Source: Glycine soja
Lineage: Eukaryota > Streptophyta > Magnoliopsida > Fabales > Fabaceae
DNA: 64,000 bases
NCBI RefSeq assembly: GCF_004193775.1
Contig: NC_041021.1
Span: forward strand, 2,118,001 to 2,182,000
Direction: 5' to 3'
Positions within the stretch are counted from its first letter, which is position 1, and every line of letters starts with the position of its first letter. Positions 12,861 through 23,339 of this stretch are shown piece by piece. The notes under the pieces are model-generated. The model was not told the origin of the DNA. It saw only the letters and a list, made by a program, of their open reading frames with translations, and made no database searches. The position numbers were made by a program, and so were the translations under genes.

Positions 12861-13387
12861 GATGAAAAGAGTGATGAACCCCTTTCATTGAAGCAAATCC
12901 TGTGAGAGGGTACCAACAACAACATCTTGATACATAGAAATTAACAAAAAAGGGAACAAGCAAGCCATGCATGTTTGGAGTAATTAAAGGAAGACCCTCG
13001 TGATCCTCTTTATCTTCACACTGATCCATATATGAATGCCTGTGCGCAGCTCAATGTCTCTTTTCTTTCACTACTGTGACATAGAGGGAGTATTTAATTG
13101 TAGGTTTTGGTCCTTCTTACAGCTATTGACAATGACTTCCTTTTCCTCTCCATTCTCTCTCTCACTCTGTAGGGTTTACAATTGTTAATCATATTATAAT
13201 TGGTATGAAAGGGGACCACATAATTGTCCTTAAGAAATTATTAATTAAAACGAAATTGGAAAAGTTTATATTAGAAGCTAAACTAATGTTAGCAAAAAAG
13301 TACCACTGGTCCTCCTCTTGGATGAGAGATCCTTTTCTTGAGGGAAAAGATGAGAGATTTCTAGTAAACATGTAATAAGTATTTAAT
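12861..13387. other. Upstream region of MIR167
   Basis: No coding signal. The minus strand offers a TATATGG motif near 13030 and CT/GA-rich tracts at 13140-13170 that could belong to the pri-miRNA promoter. This is inference only. Confidence 0.3.
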
Positions 13388-13677
13388 GGTTTAATTATTC
13401 GTTTAATTTTTATAGGTCCATAAATTTTATCTTTATCTTTTAGTTTTTATATTTTAAAATTATCTATTTTAATTTCTATCCATGTTATTTTAGTTTTTTT
13501 AGTCCTTATATGGATATTATTTTTAATTTGATCCTTTAAATCTCTTTTATATAAATTCATAAGGATTAAAAAAATTAAAAATAATATATGTATAAGAATT
13601 AAAATGAATAATTTTTAAATATAAGAACTAAAAAAATAAAGTTTGTTCAACTATAAATAAAATGAATAATTAAATTA
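13388..13677. mobile_element. Palindromic MITE with 8-bp target duplication
   Basis: The left end GGTTTAATTATTCGTTT pairs with the right end AATGAATAATTAAATTA. The 8-mer TATTTAAT flanks both sides (13380-13387, 13678-13685). The interior is a long imperfect palindrome (TTTTTAGTCC..GGATTAAAAA). Non-coding. Confidence 0.65.
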
Positions 13678-14059
13678 TATTTAATTTATATACGCCTTAC
13701 TATTTTTGTTGTTGTTGGGATACGCCTTTATGTATATATAGTAATGGTTAGGGTGATAAAATAACTTTCCCATAAGATCTAAATCAGGATTTATTGGTCA
13801 AGTACATATAAATTAACTGCACGACTAATCATTATTTTGTACTATCCTTATAATTAATAGATTACGATTTGATATAACTTATGGCTCAACTCATTCACCT
13901 TTTGCTCATAATAATTTTATGATTTTTTTAAATAATAATTATGTGGTTTGGATTTGGATCTTAGCTTCTTATTGACAAGCAATATGTAATTTTATCATGA
14001 ATATTGATAAAAGTTAGTATCTGTCATGTTTTTAAAATGAGAGACTCCTCAACTCAAAC

Positions 14060-14061
<2 letters not shown>

Positions 14062-14131
<70 letters not shown>
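14062..14131. repeat. (TA)n microsatellite, about 70 bp
   Basis: Continuous TA dinucleotides. Confidence 0.95.
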
Positions 14132-14133
<2 letters not shown>

Positions 14134-15611
14134 TGTTAATTAACATGATAGAGTTCAAATCCATAGTACTTAAAATTCACACATTGTCTAATCAAATTTA
14201 ATTTTCTCTCAACATGTTCCTCAAAAAATCCGAGTTAGAAAGTTTGACAATATTTTAGCACCATATTTTGAGTTTCTTTGGATTTGATTATTCATGCTCT
14301 AAACAGGTGATAAAGATAATGTTCCCATGTGCTTTCAGAGCACTTCGTCCCTACATCCACATAATCACAATTAAATAATGTATGGTAATTAGATGTAATA
14401 AAAAGGGGTATAATTAAATTGGCCAGGTTGGTGGAATCAGTTGAGGGTGCCCTCATTTTGTCTTTAGCTTTGGGTGGTTTCTCTGTCTTTGGTGTATTTG
14501 GTTGACAAACAATGACATATGGACAGACCAAATGGAAGGCAAGGACCACCTATATGCATCTTTTTTTTAAATATTTCTTCTGATTTGTGGATAGAGTCAC
14601 ATGGTTTTGCTTTTGTGTGTTTTAGCTCAATAATCAGTTTGATATCTTCAATTGATTAAGGTAGTTGTGACTTGTATGTGGTGGTTGTGAATAAAAACAC
14701 TTCATATTAGGGCTGCTCCCTTTACCAAACGTATTAGGGTTCTCTTTTTTTTTTTTTTTGTTTTCTTCTTTCTTTGGGTCCCACTTGTTCGTTAGATAAT
14801 TCAATTAACTCCTTTATACATATAGCTGGGTTTTTTAATTAATTAAGATGCCCTTTTGCTTTCCATGCCTTCAATCTCACAGTTCGTTTGTCCTAGCCTC
14901 TACCTAAATCAGGGTAAATGTTAATTACTTTTTAGAGAGAATCACATTTATGATGCCCAGTTTGTGTTTCACCTGCTCCATTTCACTTCAACCACACAAA
15001 GGAGACACTCAACTAGATCATTAGAAAAACACTGAGCAACCAGAATTAAAGAAGCACAAAGATATTAAATAATATTAGTTTAGTAACAATTGATTCCATT
15101 TTCTGTGACCTTTTTCAAATATAAGACACCCGGAAACAAAAATGAAACACATGCTTCGATTCATATTATCGATTATCTCCAAAATAGGATTCAAATTTTA
15201 CTTTTTTTCTTCCTCGAGTAAGAGGTGGCATATCGGTAAATTAAAAAAATATATTAACAACTATAAATAAGCTCCATATAAAATATTTTTTTCATACTTA
15301 TGTGTCATTTTTATTGAGATTTGACATGACAGTTAAATTAGAAATTGCGAATATTCGTCTAATCCCTACCTAATTTTGATAGAGAAAATCTGTTTTGACT
15401 GAATTCTAATTTGGATTTTTTTTAATTTAAGAAAATAGAGCTAGATATAGTAATTAAATAATAACATTGAAATTTGCAAGATGAAGACAAGAAGAGCTAC
15501 CACTTGAGTGTATGATCAATTCAAATGAAATTATTCTGTATTAATTAATGGCCTCGAGTCTAAATCTTAAATATAGAGTCATATTAAATTTTCGAAGAAA
15601 AAAAATTACTA

Positions 15612-15613
<2 letters not shown>

Positions 15614-15656
<43 letters not shown>
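15614..15656. repeat. (TA)n microsatellite, about 43 bp
   Basis: Continuous TA dinucleotides. Confidence 0.95.
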
Positions 15657-15658
<2 letters not shown>

Positions 15659-16220
15659 ATTCTCTTAAGAATACTTATAGTCATCTATAAAAAAAAGTCC
15701 AGAAGAGTGTTACCCACCTTGTTTTTTTAAGCGATCGATCTACCTTTTTATTATGCCTAATTGTTAGAATAGAGAATTATATGAATTTGGCTTTTCTAGC
15801 TAGAATAAGCCAGTCTCACTTTAAATAGTAATGCACTAATCTCAGTTATTAATAAAAAAATCAAAATTAATATTATGTATATATACATAATCAATCATGT
15901 ATGTATGTGTAATAATTAAAATTATTTACTTTAAATTCTCTTCTCACTTTATAAGTTTTTAAATTGAGAGCTTAAGAAATGTGAAGAAGATCGACACCTA
16001 TTTCATTCCTTCCAAATATTAGATACCTTAACATTCCCTGTAGCCATCTGTGTATTTTTTACTAATTGTTTTGGTAACCTAAAGTTAACAAACCAATTAA
16101 CATTTATGTTTGAAATGAGCAAGTACTTTTCGAATGATGATGGTTTTCTTACCATTGCAATTAAAATTACAGTTGACCAATCAATTAGCTGATTGATTCA
16201 ATGTATTTATATTTTATACA

Positions 16221-16239
16221 TGTAGTTGACGTCATTGAA
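16221..16239 (+). repeat. Left target-site duplication of the LINE
   Basis: 19 bp, identical to 19421-19439. Confidence 0.95.
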
Positions 16240-19200
16240 ATCCTGCCTAGGGTAGCTTTGCTATTCTTAGCCGGTCCCAAGCCCGGATAAAAGGAGAGGG
16301 TTGTGTTAGGCTTTCGACAGCCAACGTTAAACTTTGTCGAATCTCTATGACATGGATCAATTACGTAATAATGTGAATGCTAGGTCGTTGTCCGGAAGCA
16401 ACGCGCTGTATGGTTCGAGTACAGTGTCAAAAGAGCAAGAGCCGCTGCACCGCTGCATCGCCGCCCGGATGTAGTGAAAAGTAAGCAAGGGTTCCCACAT
16501 TTTCGTGAACGGATGTGGGTAAAGAAGCTAGTTCATGACAGGAGGATTCGCTTTGGTACATGGAATATAGGCACACTTACTGGAAAATCTATGGAAATAG
16601 TGGATGTTATGGTGAGGAGGAAGATCAATTTTATGTGCCTACAAGAAACTAAGTGGACAGGTGAAAAAGCGAAAGAATTAGACAACTCGGGATTTAAGCT
16701 GTGGTATACGGGAAAAATCAGATCAAGAAATGGGGTAGGGATTATTGTGGACAAGGAGTGGAAGAAGGATGTCGTGGATGTAAGAAGAGTAGGAGATCGT
16801 ATCATAGTCTTAAAATTGGTAGTGGGACAGGACACCTTTAATGTTATTAGTGGGTACGCACCTCAGGTTGGGTTAGCAGAACACTTTAAGGTAAAATTTT
16901 GGGAGGATCTAGAAGTGGTACTTCAGGATATACCCCAAGGAGAGAAAGTTTTCCTAGGAGGGGATCTCAATGGACATGTAGGTAGCGTGGCTAGAGGTTT
17001 TGAGGGGGTGCATGGGGGTTTTGGCCTAGGGGAGATGAATGGGGAGGGTAAATCCATCTTGGAGTTTTCGGAGGCTTTGGATCTTTCTATAGCCAATACA
17101 TGGTTTAAGAAAAGAGAGGAACATCTTATCACTTACAAAAGTGGAGGGACATGTTCTCAGATAGATTTCTTCCTTATCAGGAAGTCTGATAGGAAGTATT
17201 GCTTGAACTGTAAAGTTATCCCGGGAGAGAGCTTGACTACCCAACATAGAGTTTTGGTTATGGATGTAAGAATTAGAGATAGGGCAAAGAGAAGAAGTCC
17301 TCTGGTAGCACCAAGGATCAAATGGTGGCACTTGAAGGGTGAGAAACAAGGAATCTTCCAACAAAAGATATGGGAGGGTTGGTGTGGACAATCACAAGGA
17401 AGTGCAAATGATATGTGGAACAAGATGTCCCAAGAGATTATTAAAGTGGCTAAAGAGACGTTGGGTGAATCTAGAGGTTTTGGACCTAGGGGTAAAGAAT
17501 CGTGGTGGTGGAATGAAAATGTTCAGAGCAAAGTTAGAGTAAAAAAGGAGTGTTTCAAGGAGTGGTCTAGGTGTAGAAATTCTGAAACTTGGGATAAGTA
17601 TAAGATAGCTAGAAATGAAACCAAGAAGGCGGTGAGTGAGGCAAGAGCCCAAGCTTTTGACGGACTATACCAAGCTCTAGGAACCAGGGACGGAGAAAGA
17701 TCTATATATAGGCTTGCTAAGGGTAGAGAGAGGAAGACTAGAGATTTGGATCAAGTAAAGTGTGTTAAGGATGAAGAAGGCAAAGTCTTAGTGCATGAAA
17801 AAGATATCAAGGAAAGGTGGAAGGCGTATTTCCACAACTTATTTAATGATGGATATGGATATGACTCTAGCAGTCTAGACACAAGAGAAGAGGACCGGAA
17901 CTATAAGTACTATCGTCGGATTCAGAAACAGGAAGTAAAGGAAGCGTTGAAAAGAATGAGTAATGGTAAGGCAGTGGGGCCAGACAACATACCTATTGAA
18001 GTGTGGAAAACTCTTGGAGATAGAGGTCTTGAGTGGCTCACCGAACTCTTTAACGAAATTATGAGGTCAAAACGCATGCCAGAGGAATGGAGGAGAAGCA
18101 CGTTAGTGCCAATCTATAAGAACAAGGGGGATATACAAAATTGTGCAAATTATAGGGGAATCAAGCTCATGAGTCATACCATGAAATTATGGGAAAGAGT
18201 GATCGAACGGAGATTAAGAAAGAAGACTCAAGTTACTGAGAATCAATTTGGTTTCATGCCGGGAAGGTCGACCATGGAAGCGATTTATTTATTACGGCGG
18301 GTGATGGAGCAATATCGCATGGCCCAACAAGACTTGCACTTGATTTTTATTGACTTGGAGAAAGCGTATGATAGAGTGCCTAGAGAGATTTTGTGGAAAG
18401 CTCTAGAGAAGAAAGGGGTTAGGGTTGCATATATTCGAGCTATCCAAGATATGTATGATAGGGTATCGACTAGTGTTAGGACACAGGGTGGAGAGTCAGA
18501 CGATTTTCCCATCACAATTGGTTTACATCAAGGGTCAACCCTTAGCCCCTACCTTTTTACCTTAATTCTGGATGTCCTCACGGAACAAATCCAAGAGATA
18601 GCGCCGAGATGCATGCTTTTTGCAGATGACATAGTCCTCCTTGGAGAGTCAAGGGAGGAGTTGAATGAGAGGTTGGAAACTTGGAGACGAGCTCTAGAAA
18701 CACATGGCTTTCGCCTAAGCAGAAGCAAATCGGAGTATATGGAATGTAAGTTCAACAAAAGAAGGAGGGTTTCTAACTCAGAGGTGAAAATAGGAGACCA
18801 TATTATCCCTCAAGTCACACGGTTTAAATATCTTGGGTCTGTAATACAGGATGATGGGGAAATTGAAGGGGATGTGAATCATCGCATTCAAGCAGGATGG
18901 ATGAAATGGAGAAAAGCATCGGGGGTGTTATGTGATGCAAAGGTACCGATCAAGCTAAAGGGAAAGTTTTATCGGACGGCGGTAAGACCGACGATTTTGT
19001 ACGGAACAGAATGTTGGGCGGTCAAGAGCCAACATGAGAATAAAGTCGGTGTAGCGGAGATGAGGATGTTGCGGTGGATGTGTGGTAAGACTCGACAGGA
19101 TAAAATTAGAAACGAAACTATTAGAGAGAGGGTTGGAGTAGCGCCTATTGTAGAGAAGATGGTGGAAAATAGACTTAAGTGGTTTGGGCATGTAGAGAGA

Positions 19201-19420
19201 AGACCGGTAGACTCTGTAGTTAGGAGAGTAGACCAGATGGAGAGAAGACAAACAATTCGAGGCAGAGGAAGACCCAAAAAGACTATAAGAGAGGTTATAA
19301 AAAAGGATCTCGAAATTAATGGTTTGGATAGAAGTATGGTACTTGATAGAACATTATGACGGAAGTTGATCCATGTAGCCGACCCCACCTAGTGGGATAA
19401 GGCGTTGTTGTTGTTGTTGT
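16240..19420 (+). mobile_element. RTE-type LINE retrotransposon, apparently full length
   Basis: The 19-mer TGTAGTTGACGTCATTGAA occurs at 16221-16239 and again at 19421-19439, a perfect target-site duplication. The 5' leader contains GCCGGTCCCAAGCCCGGAT, known from the 5' ends of plant RTE elements. The 3' end reads CCTAGTGGGATAAGGCG followed by a TTG-trinucleotide tail, the usual RTE tail in place of poly(A). One long ORF with endonuclease and reverse transcriptase fills the body. The identical duplications and the unbroken ORF indicate recent insertion. Confidence 0.95.
16513..19359 (+). CDS. LINE polyprotein: apurinic-type endonuclease plus reverse transcriptase (948 aa)
   Basis: The first ATG of the frame is 16513; the frame is open without ATG from 16384 and has a GTG at 16474. 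An N-terminal endonuclease/exonuclease/phosphatase domain shows the metal and catalytic residues: Glu45 in CLQETKW, Asp151/Asn153 in GGDLNGHVG, Asp218 in QIDFFL and His245 in TTQHRVLV. The reverse transcriptase follows: NQFGFMPGRSTMEAI, Asp614 in FIDLEKAYDRVP, GLHQGSTLSPYLF, and the FADD box at 703-706 with both Asp residues. A C-terminal region with RFKYLGSVIQDDGEIEGDV and RMLRWMCGKTRQDKIRN is usual in plant RTE proteins. The protein nicks target DNA and primes cDNA synthesis there. There are no stops or frameshifts, so it could be active. Confidence 0.95.
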   Translation: MWVKKLVHDRRIRFGTWNIGTLTGKSMEIVDVMVRRKINFMCLQETKWTGEKAKELDNSGFKLWYTGKIRSRNGVGIIVDKEWKKDVVDVRRVGDRIIVLKLVVGQDTFNVISGYAPQVGLAEHFKVKFWEDLEVVLQDIPQGEKVFLGGDLNGHVGSVARGFEGVHGGFGLGEMNGEGKSILEFSEALDLSIANTWFKKREEHLITYKSGGTCSQIDFFLIRKSDRKYCLNCKVIPGESLTTQHRVLVMDVRIRDRAKRRSPLVAPRIKWWHLKGEKQGIFQQKIWEGWCGQSQGSANDMWNKMSQEIIKVAKETLGESRGFGPRGKESWWWNENVQSKVRVKKECFKEWSRCRNSETWDKYKIARNETKKAVSEARAQAFDGLYQALGTRDGERSIYRLAKGRERKTRDLDQVKCVKDEEGKVLVHEKDIKERWKAYFHNLFNDGYGYDSSSLDTREEDRNYKYYRRIQKQEVKEALKRMSNGKAVGPDNIPIEVWKTLGDRGLEWLTELFNEIMRSKRMPEEWRRSTLVPIYKNKGDIQNCANYRGIKLMSHTMKLWERVIERRLRKKTQVTENQFGFMPGRSTMEAIYLLRRVMEQYRMAQQDLHLIFIDLEKAYDRVPREILWKALEKKGVRVAYIRAIQDMYDRVSTSVRTQGGESDDFPITIGLHQGSTLSPYLFTLILDVLTEQIQEIAPRCMLFADDIVLLGESREELNERLETWRRALETHGFRLSRSKSEYMECKFNKRRRVSNSEVKIGDHIIPQVTRFKYLGSVIQDDGEIEGDVNHRIQAGWMKWRKASGVLCDAKVPIKLKGKFYRTAVRPTILYGTECWAVKSQHENKVGVAEMRMLRWMCGKTRQDKIRNETIRERVGVAPIVEKMVENRLKWFGHVERRPVDSVVRRVDQMERRQTIRGRGRPKKTIREVIKKDLEINGLDRSMVLDRTL

Positions 19421-19439
19421 TGTAGTTGACGTCATTGAA
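19421..19439 (+). repeat. Right target-site duplication of the LINE
   Basis: 19 bp, identical to 16221-16239, directly after the TTG tail. Confidence 0.95.
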
Positions 19440-21971
19440 TTGGTTACAACAGGTATTAAATATGGGAAAGAGTTGAGTAATATTGGAGATGTTGACTCTA
19501 AAGGATTAAAAATAAAACTTTACCAAAAAAAAAAAAGATTAACAATAATTCTGGACAGCTTGTAATTACAATCCCAAATCTTAGCTGTTTTTTTAGAAAA
19601 AAAAAATGTTTCAAAAAATAAGCTCAAAATTTGTAACTTATGATTATTTTTCTACAACTTTTTTCCCTTTCAGCGGTATAAACATTTTATTATATTTTTC
19701 TTAATATAAAATTATTTATTATTTTTGTTATATAATTATATAATCTTTAAAAATAAAGCAAAAGAAAATAGGTATTAAACTTCCTTCCATCCAATCTTTA
19801 ATATATATTTTTCTTCTATTTCTCTCTTCTCTATATTATTTTCCCCTAAATGCACCCAAACAAGAACACCATAGAAGCCAATCAAGTGGAGGATTGCATA
19901 TGGCCAAGACAAGAGCTAGCAGCAATGAAAGATTTCCCTAGATAGGCCAAGCACCAGTTGCTATTAGTCATTTGTTAGTGTAGCTGATAGAGATAGGGTG
20001 GTTTTCACCCGTGCTTAATTTGTTTTCTTCTTTACTTCACTCACCAAAAAAAAAACAACAAAAACAAGAATGCCATAAAAGAACTAGGTGATATTTAAAA
20101 ATGGGGAAATTGATTTGATTAGACTTGGATCTCATGAAAATTCAGACAATGATCTTGGTTTTCAAGAACGCCATAAAAGAACTAGGTGATATTTAAAAAT
20201 GGGGAAATTGATTTGATTAGACTTGGATCTCATGAAAATTCAGACAATGATCTTGGTTTTCCATTAATTGATAAATAGTTTTTAATTTTCTTATCCTCTT
20301 TAGCCTTTAATATTTTTTTTATCTATAAATATTAATTGTTAATTTATTATAAATCTTTCTATTTTTTTATAAGCATTCAACCAACTTTATATCTTCCTTT
20401 AAGTCTTTAATGTGTTAAGCTAGCTTTGTAAAAATTATCAAGGATTATTATGAACGTGGATTAGAGTATATATCCTTGTACTCCGATCCCTTAATATTAC
20501 TATTGTGTTTGTCTATTAAATAATTAAATAAAAGGGACTCGTTTGTGTTCCATCAATTTGGCATGGATGCAACGTGGAGATCCAAAAGCACGGTTCGAGA
20601 AGTATTGCTTTTTTTTTTTTTTTTTTTCTTTTACATACAAATCATATATATTTACGGGAGGCAATTCCTCATATTGAATCATTATGAACAATTTTTCTTC
20701 TGATTATTCAATATAATTATATACTAAAAACACAAATTTTAAAAATTATAGGTAAAATTAAAATAATTATGCGCTAGTTGATTTACCTGTTCAGTAATGT
20801 TCGAGAACAATTGTTGAATATACATGACAAAAATCTATTTCAAGCATTATTTCCTTTCTAAACAAGCATTGGGGGATAAAGAGAAAAGAAGTATCTATCT
20901 CCCATCAATAGCCTGAAAAAATACAGGAAATTGACAATCAATTAATAATTTTCGTAACAGCTGTTTCTAGTATATTAAAACTTACCAATACATCATCTTT
21001 TTCTGCTTCTATATATAAAAAAAAAAACAAGAATGTAATTAAAAACACAAGTTGCTATGTGTATAAAGCTATTTTCAAGATTAATTCATCAAATCGACAA
21101 TATGCAAAGATGAAGAAACCCTTGCCTTGAGGGAAATTCCATGATACCAAGCACAAAGTGGCACATGGCAACAAACTATAAAGTGACAAGTTGTACCACC
21201 CAATGGCTCTTGATTAGTCTAGTCTTTGACCTTTTTTCTCCACATTTACGCATGGGAAAAATGAATAGAGATCTAGTTTGTCCCGTTTTGATTATAGGTT
21301 GGCTGTTGGGGCTTGGGAGGACTATTGCTCTTGGTGTGGGAATCTTTAATAATATTTTTATATACTTGAAAGGGCCAGGGCAGAGCACAAAAGGTGGAGC
21401 TATATATAGCTATGGCGTGATTTGTGAGCATTGTGCAATTTGTTAAATGTTTTGGGGATCTATGTTCACGTATTTGATTCAATGTGTCATCATGCATCTT
21501 GCCTAGGGTTTAGTGAGAATCATCCTTCGAAGTTTTAACCCCCACGCTTGGTTCATTTTGACTCGTAACTTTTTTCATGAATGCTTTATCTAAGTCAAAG
21601 TTTTGCTTGATTTGGTGACCCACTAAATGAGACAGTTAATTATCACTGGCCCATTTTTCCTAAGTATTCTACAAAAAAAATAAATTATATTGCTTAGTAG
21701 ACATTAAGGATCTATTCAGCAGAGAGGAAAGAAATAAAAAGAAAATAAATTAAGATAAAAAATTTAAATTAAAATAAAATATAAAAATATGAATTTCACG
21801 TAATTTTATTATTATTTTTTTCTTACTCTCTTTCTCCTTAAACGATTGATATGTATGTTTGGTATTACTACCAAAGGGGACTAAGAAAGCAACATATAAA
21901 CACCCTTATATCTGACTGTGTGGAGTAGGTTGCCAGGCCGCAGGCCCAAGACATAAGGAGTTTGACATTTG
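19440..21971. other. AT-rich intergenic DNA
   Basis: Apart from the 98-bp duplication at 20065-20261, it holds only short frames. The 101-codon frame at 21141-21446 has no family signal. The GCTATATATAGC at 21399-21410 is TATA-like, but no exon follows it. Confidence 0.35.
20065..20261 (+). repeat. Tandem duplication, two copies of 98 bp
   Basis: Unit 1 starts CAAGAATGCCATAAAAGAAC at 20065 and unit 2 CAAGAACGCCATAAAAGAAC at 20163. One difference was seen over the unit, so the duplication is recent. Confidence 0.95.
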
Positions 21972-22178
21972 AGTGTTGTTAGGTGCATCCAACATTATTG
22001 CTGATGTACCCAACATTCTTTGAAAATGATAAAATTGTCCTTATTAATTTCTCTCCTTGCGGATCAAGTTGATCCGTAAAAGACTTACGGATCAACTTGA
22101 TCCGTAAAGAGTATTTTTGTCTTTTCGTGGTTAGTGCTGGGTGCACCAAGAATAATGCTAGGTGCACCTAGCAGTACT
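21972..22178. mobile_element. MULE-like MITE with nested palindromes
   Basis: Inverted ends of about 45 bp (left AGTGTTGTTAGGTGCATCC; right, read inward, AGTACTGCTAGGTGCACC). The flanks carry the 10-mer TTGACATTTG on both sides (21962-21971 and 22180-22189), a length typical of Mutator-like insertions. In the middle two units of ACGGATCAANTTGATCCGT, each palindromic, sit head to head. Non-coding. Confidence 0.8.
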
Positions 22179-23339
22179 CTTGACATTTGGGGCTGGGAAG
22201 TAGGCTCATGGACATGTCATGGTCTTCAGAACTGTCTATCAAACATAAACATTAGATTTAGAAAAAAGTTTATTATTACCCTTAAAATATCTCATTTCCT
22301 ATAGTTTTATTATTTGTTTATCCTTTCAGTTCTCACTATCTAAAATTACCGAATGTTGATTAAATGAGCTACGTCACTTCCTTTCAAATGATATTAGTTG
22401 ACACTTAATGACGATAATAAAAAAAAGTAAAAAAAAATATAACTATAAAAATCAAAATAAGATGTTTTAAGCTGTATGAATCAAAAAAGAAGTTGTTGCA
22501 ACTATAAGGATAAAAAAAGATAATTAAACCCTGAAAAAAGGTCAAATTTGTTATAAATTTATTTTGACTTGACACTCAAATATACCCTTCAAAATCAAGC
22601 ATTTCAATTAAGGCTTTGTTTGCACTCATACAAAACTTTGGGATTCATTCAAATCAATGCATGGTTAGTTTGATTTATATATTTAAAATAATAATAATAG
22701 TCACTTTTACGGCCAAACATGTGTATTAATATATGTAAGGTTGTTCTATTAAAATCAATAGTTGAGTTTGAATCTTGAATATGTAATTACTTGAATTATT
22801 TGAAAGGAAAATTTTATCGTTCAAAGTGATTATGCTTTGCTGGAATATGATTGATTATCTTCAATAAAATATACTTATGGTAATCACTTTTTTAATTATA
22901 AGCTTTTTTTAAAAGAGAATTTTAAAAAATAATTTATGCAAAAGAATTTGATGATCTTCTGCCTTTAGATCTATAATTTGCTTGGACAAGAGGACCTGGG
23001 TACAAGTATACATCTAGTAGTAGCTAGGGCTTCTGTTTGCCTTAATTTTTAGTAATTTCAAAAGAATCCAAGCCCAAATCCTATCAAAATTTATATAAAT
23101 AAATCCAAAATTTCCATGCCAACATATGTCTGCGCACAAAATAACTGTGTAAGCTCAAAATAACTGTAAACCAAACATTCATATATTATGAAAAGATGAA
23201 ACAAAAGTTAATAGCATGCTTTGTTCAGCTCAATTGGACATAAAAAATCATTTATTTTCCAAAAGTTCCCTTAAAAAATTGAAACGAACAAGCAATTGTT
23301 TTTTATAAATTCATTAAATTGAACCAAATATGTATTAAA
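22179..23339. other. AT-rich intergenic DNA downstream of cytochrome c6A
   Basis: No coding frame seen. The part near 23200-23339 is the likely 3' UTR of the minus-strand cytochrome gene. Confidence 0.35.

Larger units (their letters stand above)
13678..16220. other. AT-rich intergenic DNA with two TA microsatellites
   Basis: TA tracts lie at 14062-14131 and 15614-15656; open frames across them encode only Ile-Tyr repeats. No gene is supported. Confidence 0.4.

Noticed and set aside
14004..14201. Frame encoding a run of Ile-Tyr
   Set aside because: It is only the translation of a TA microsatellite.
16400..16425. GGTTCGAGT resembling a tRNA T-loop
   Set aside because: Belongs to the LINE leader; no acceptor stem or anticodon arm can be drawn.
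16533..19388. Many 60-140-codon minus-strand frames within the LINE
   Set aside because: They are antisense shadows of the LINE ORF; no independent motif or start context.
21141..21446. 101-codon frame with hydrophobic stretch and a TATA-like motif nearby
   Set aside because: No homology impression, codon use like random AT-rich DNA, opposite frames equally open.
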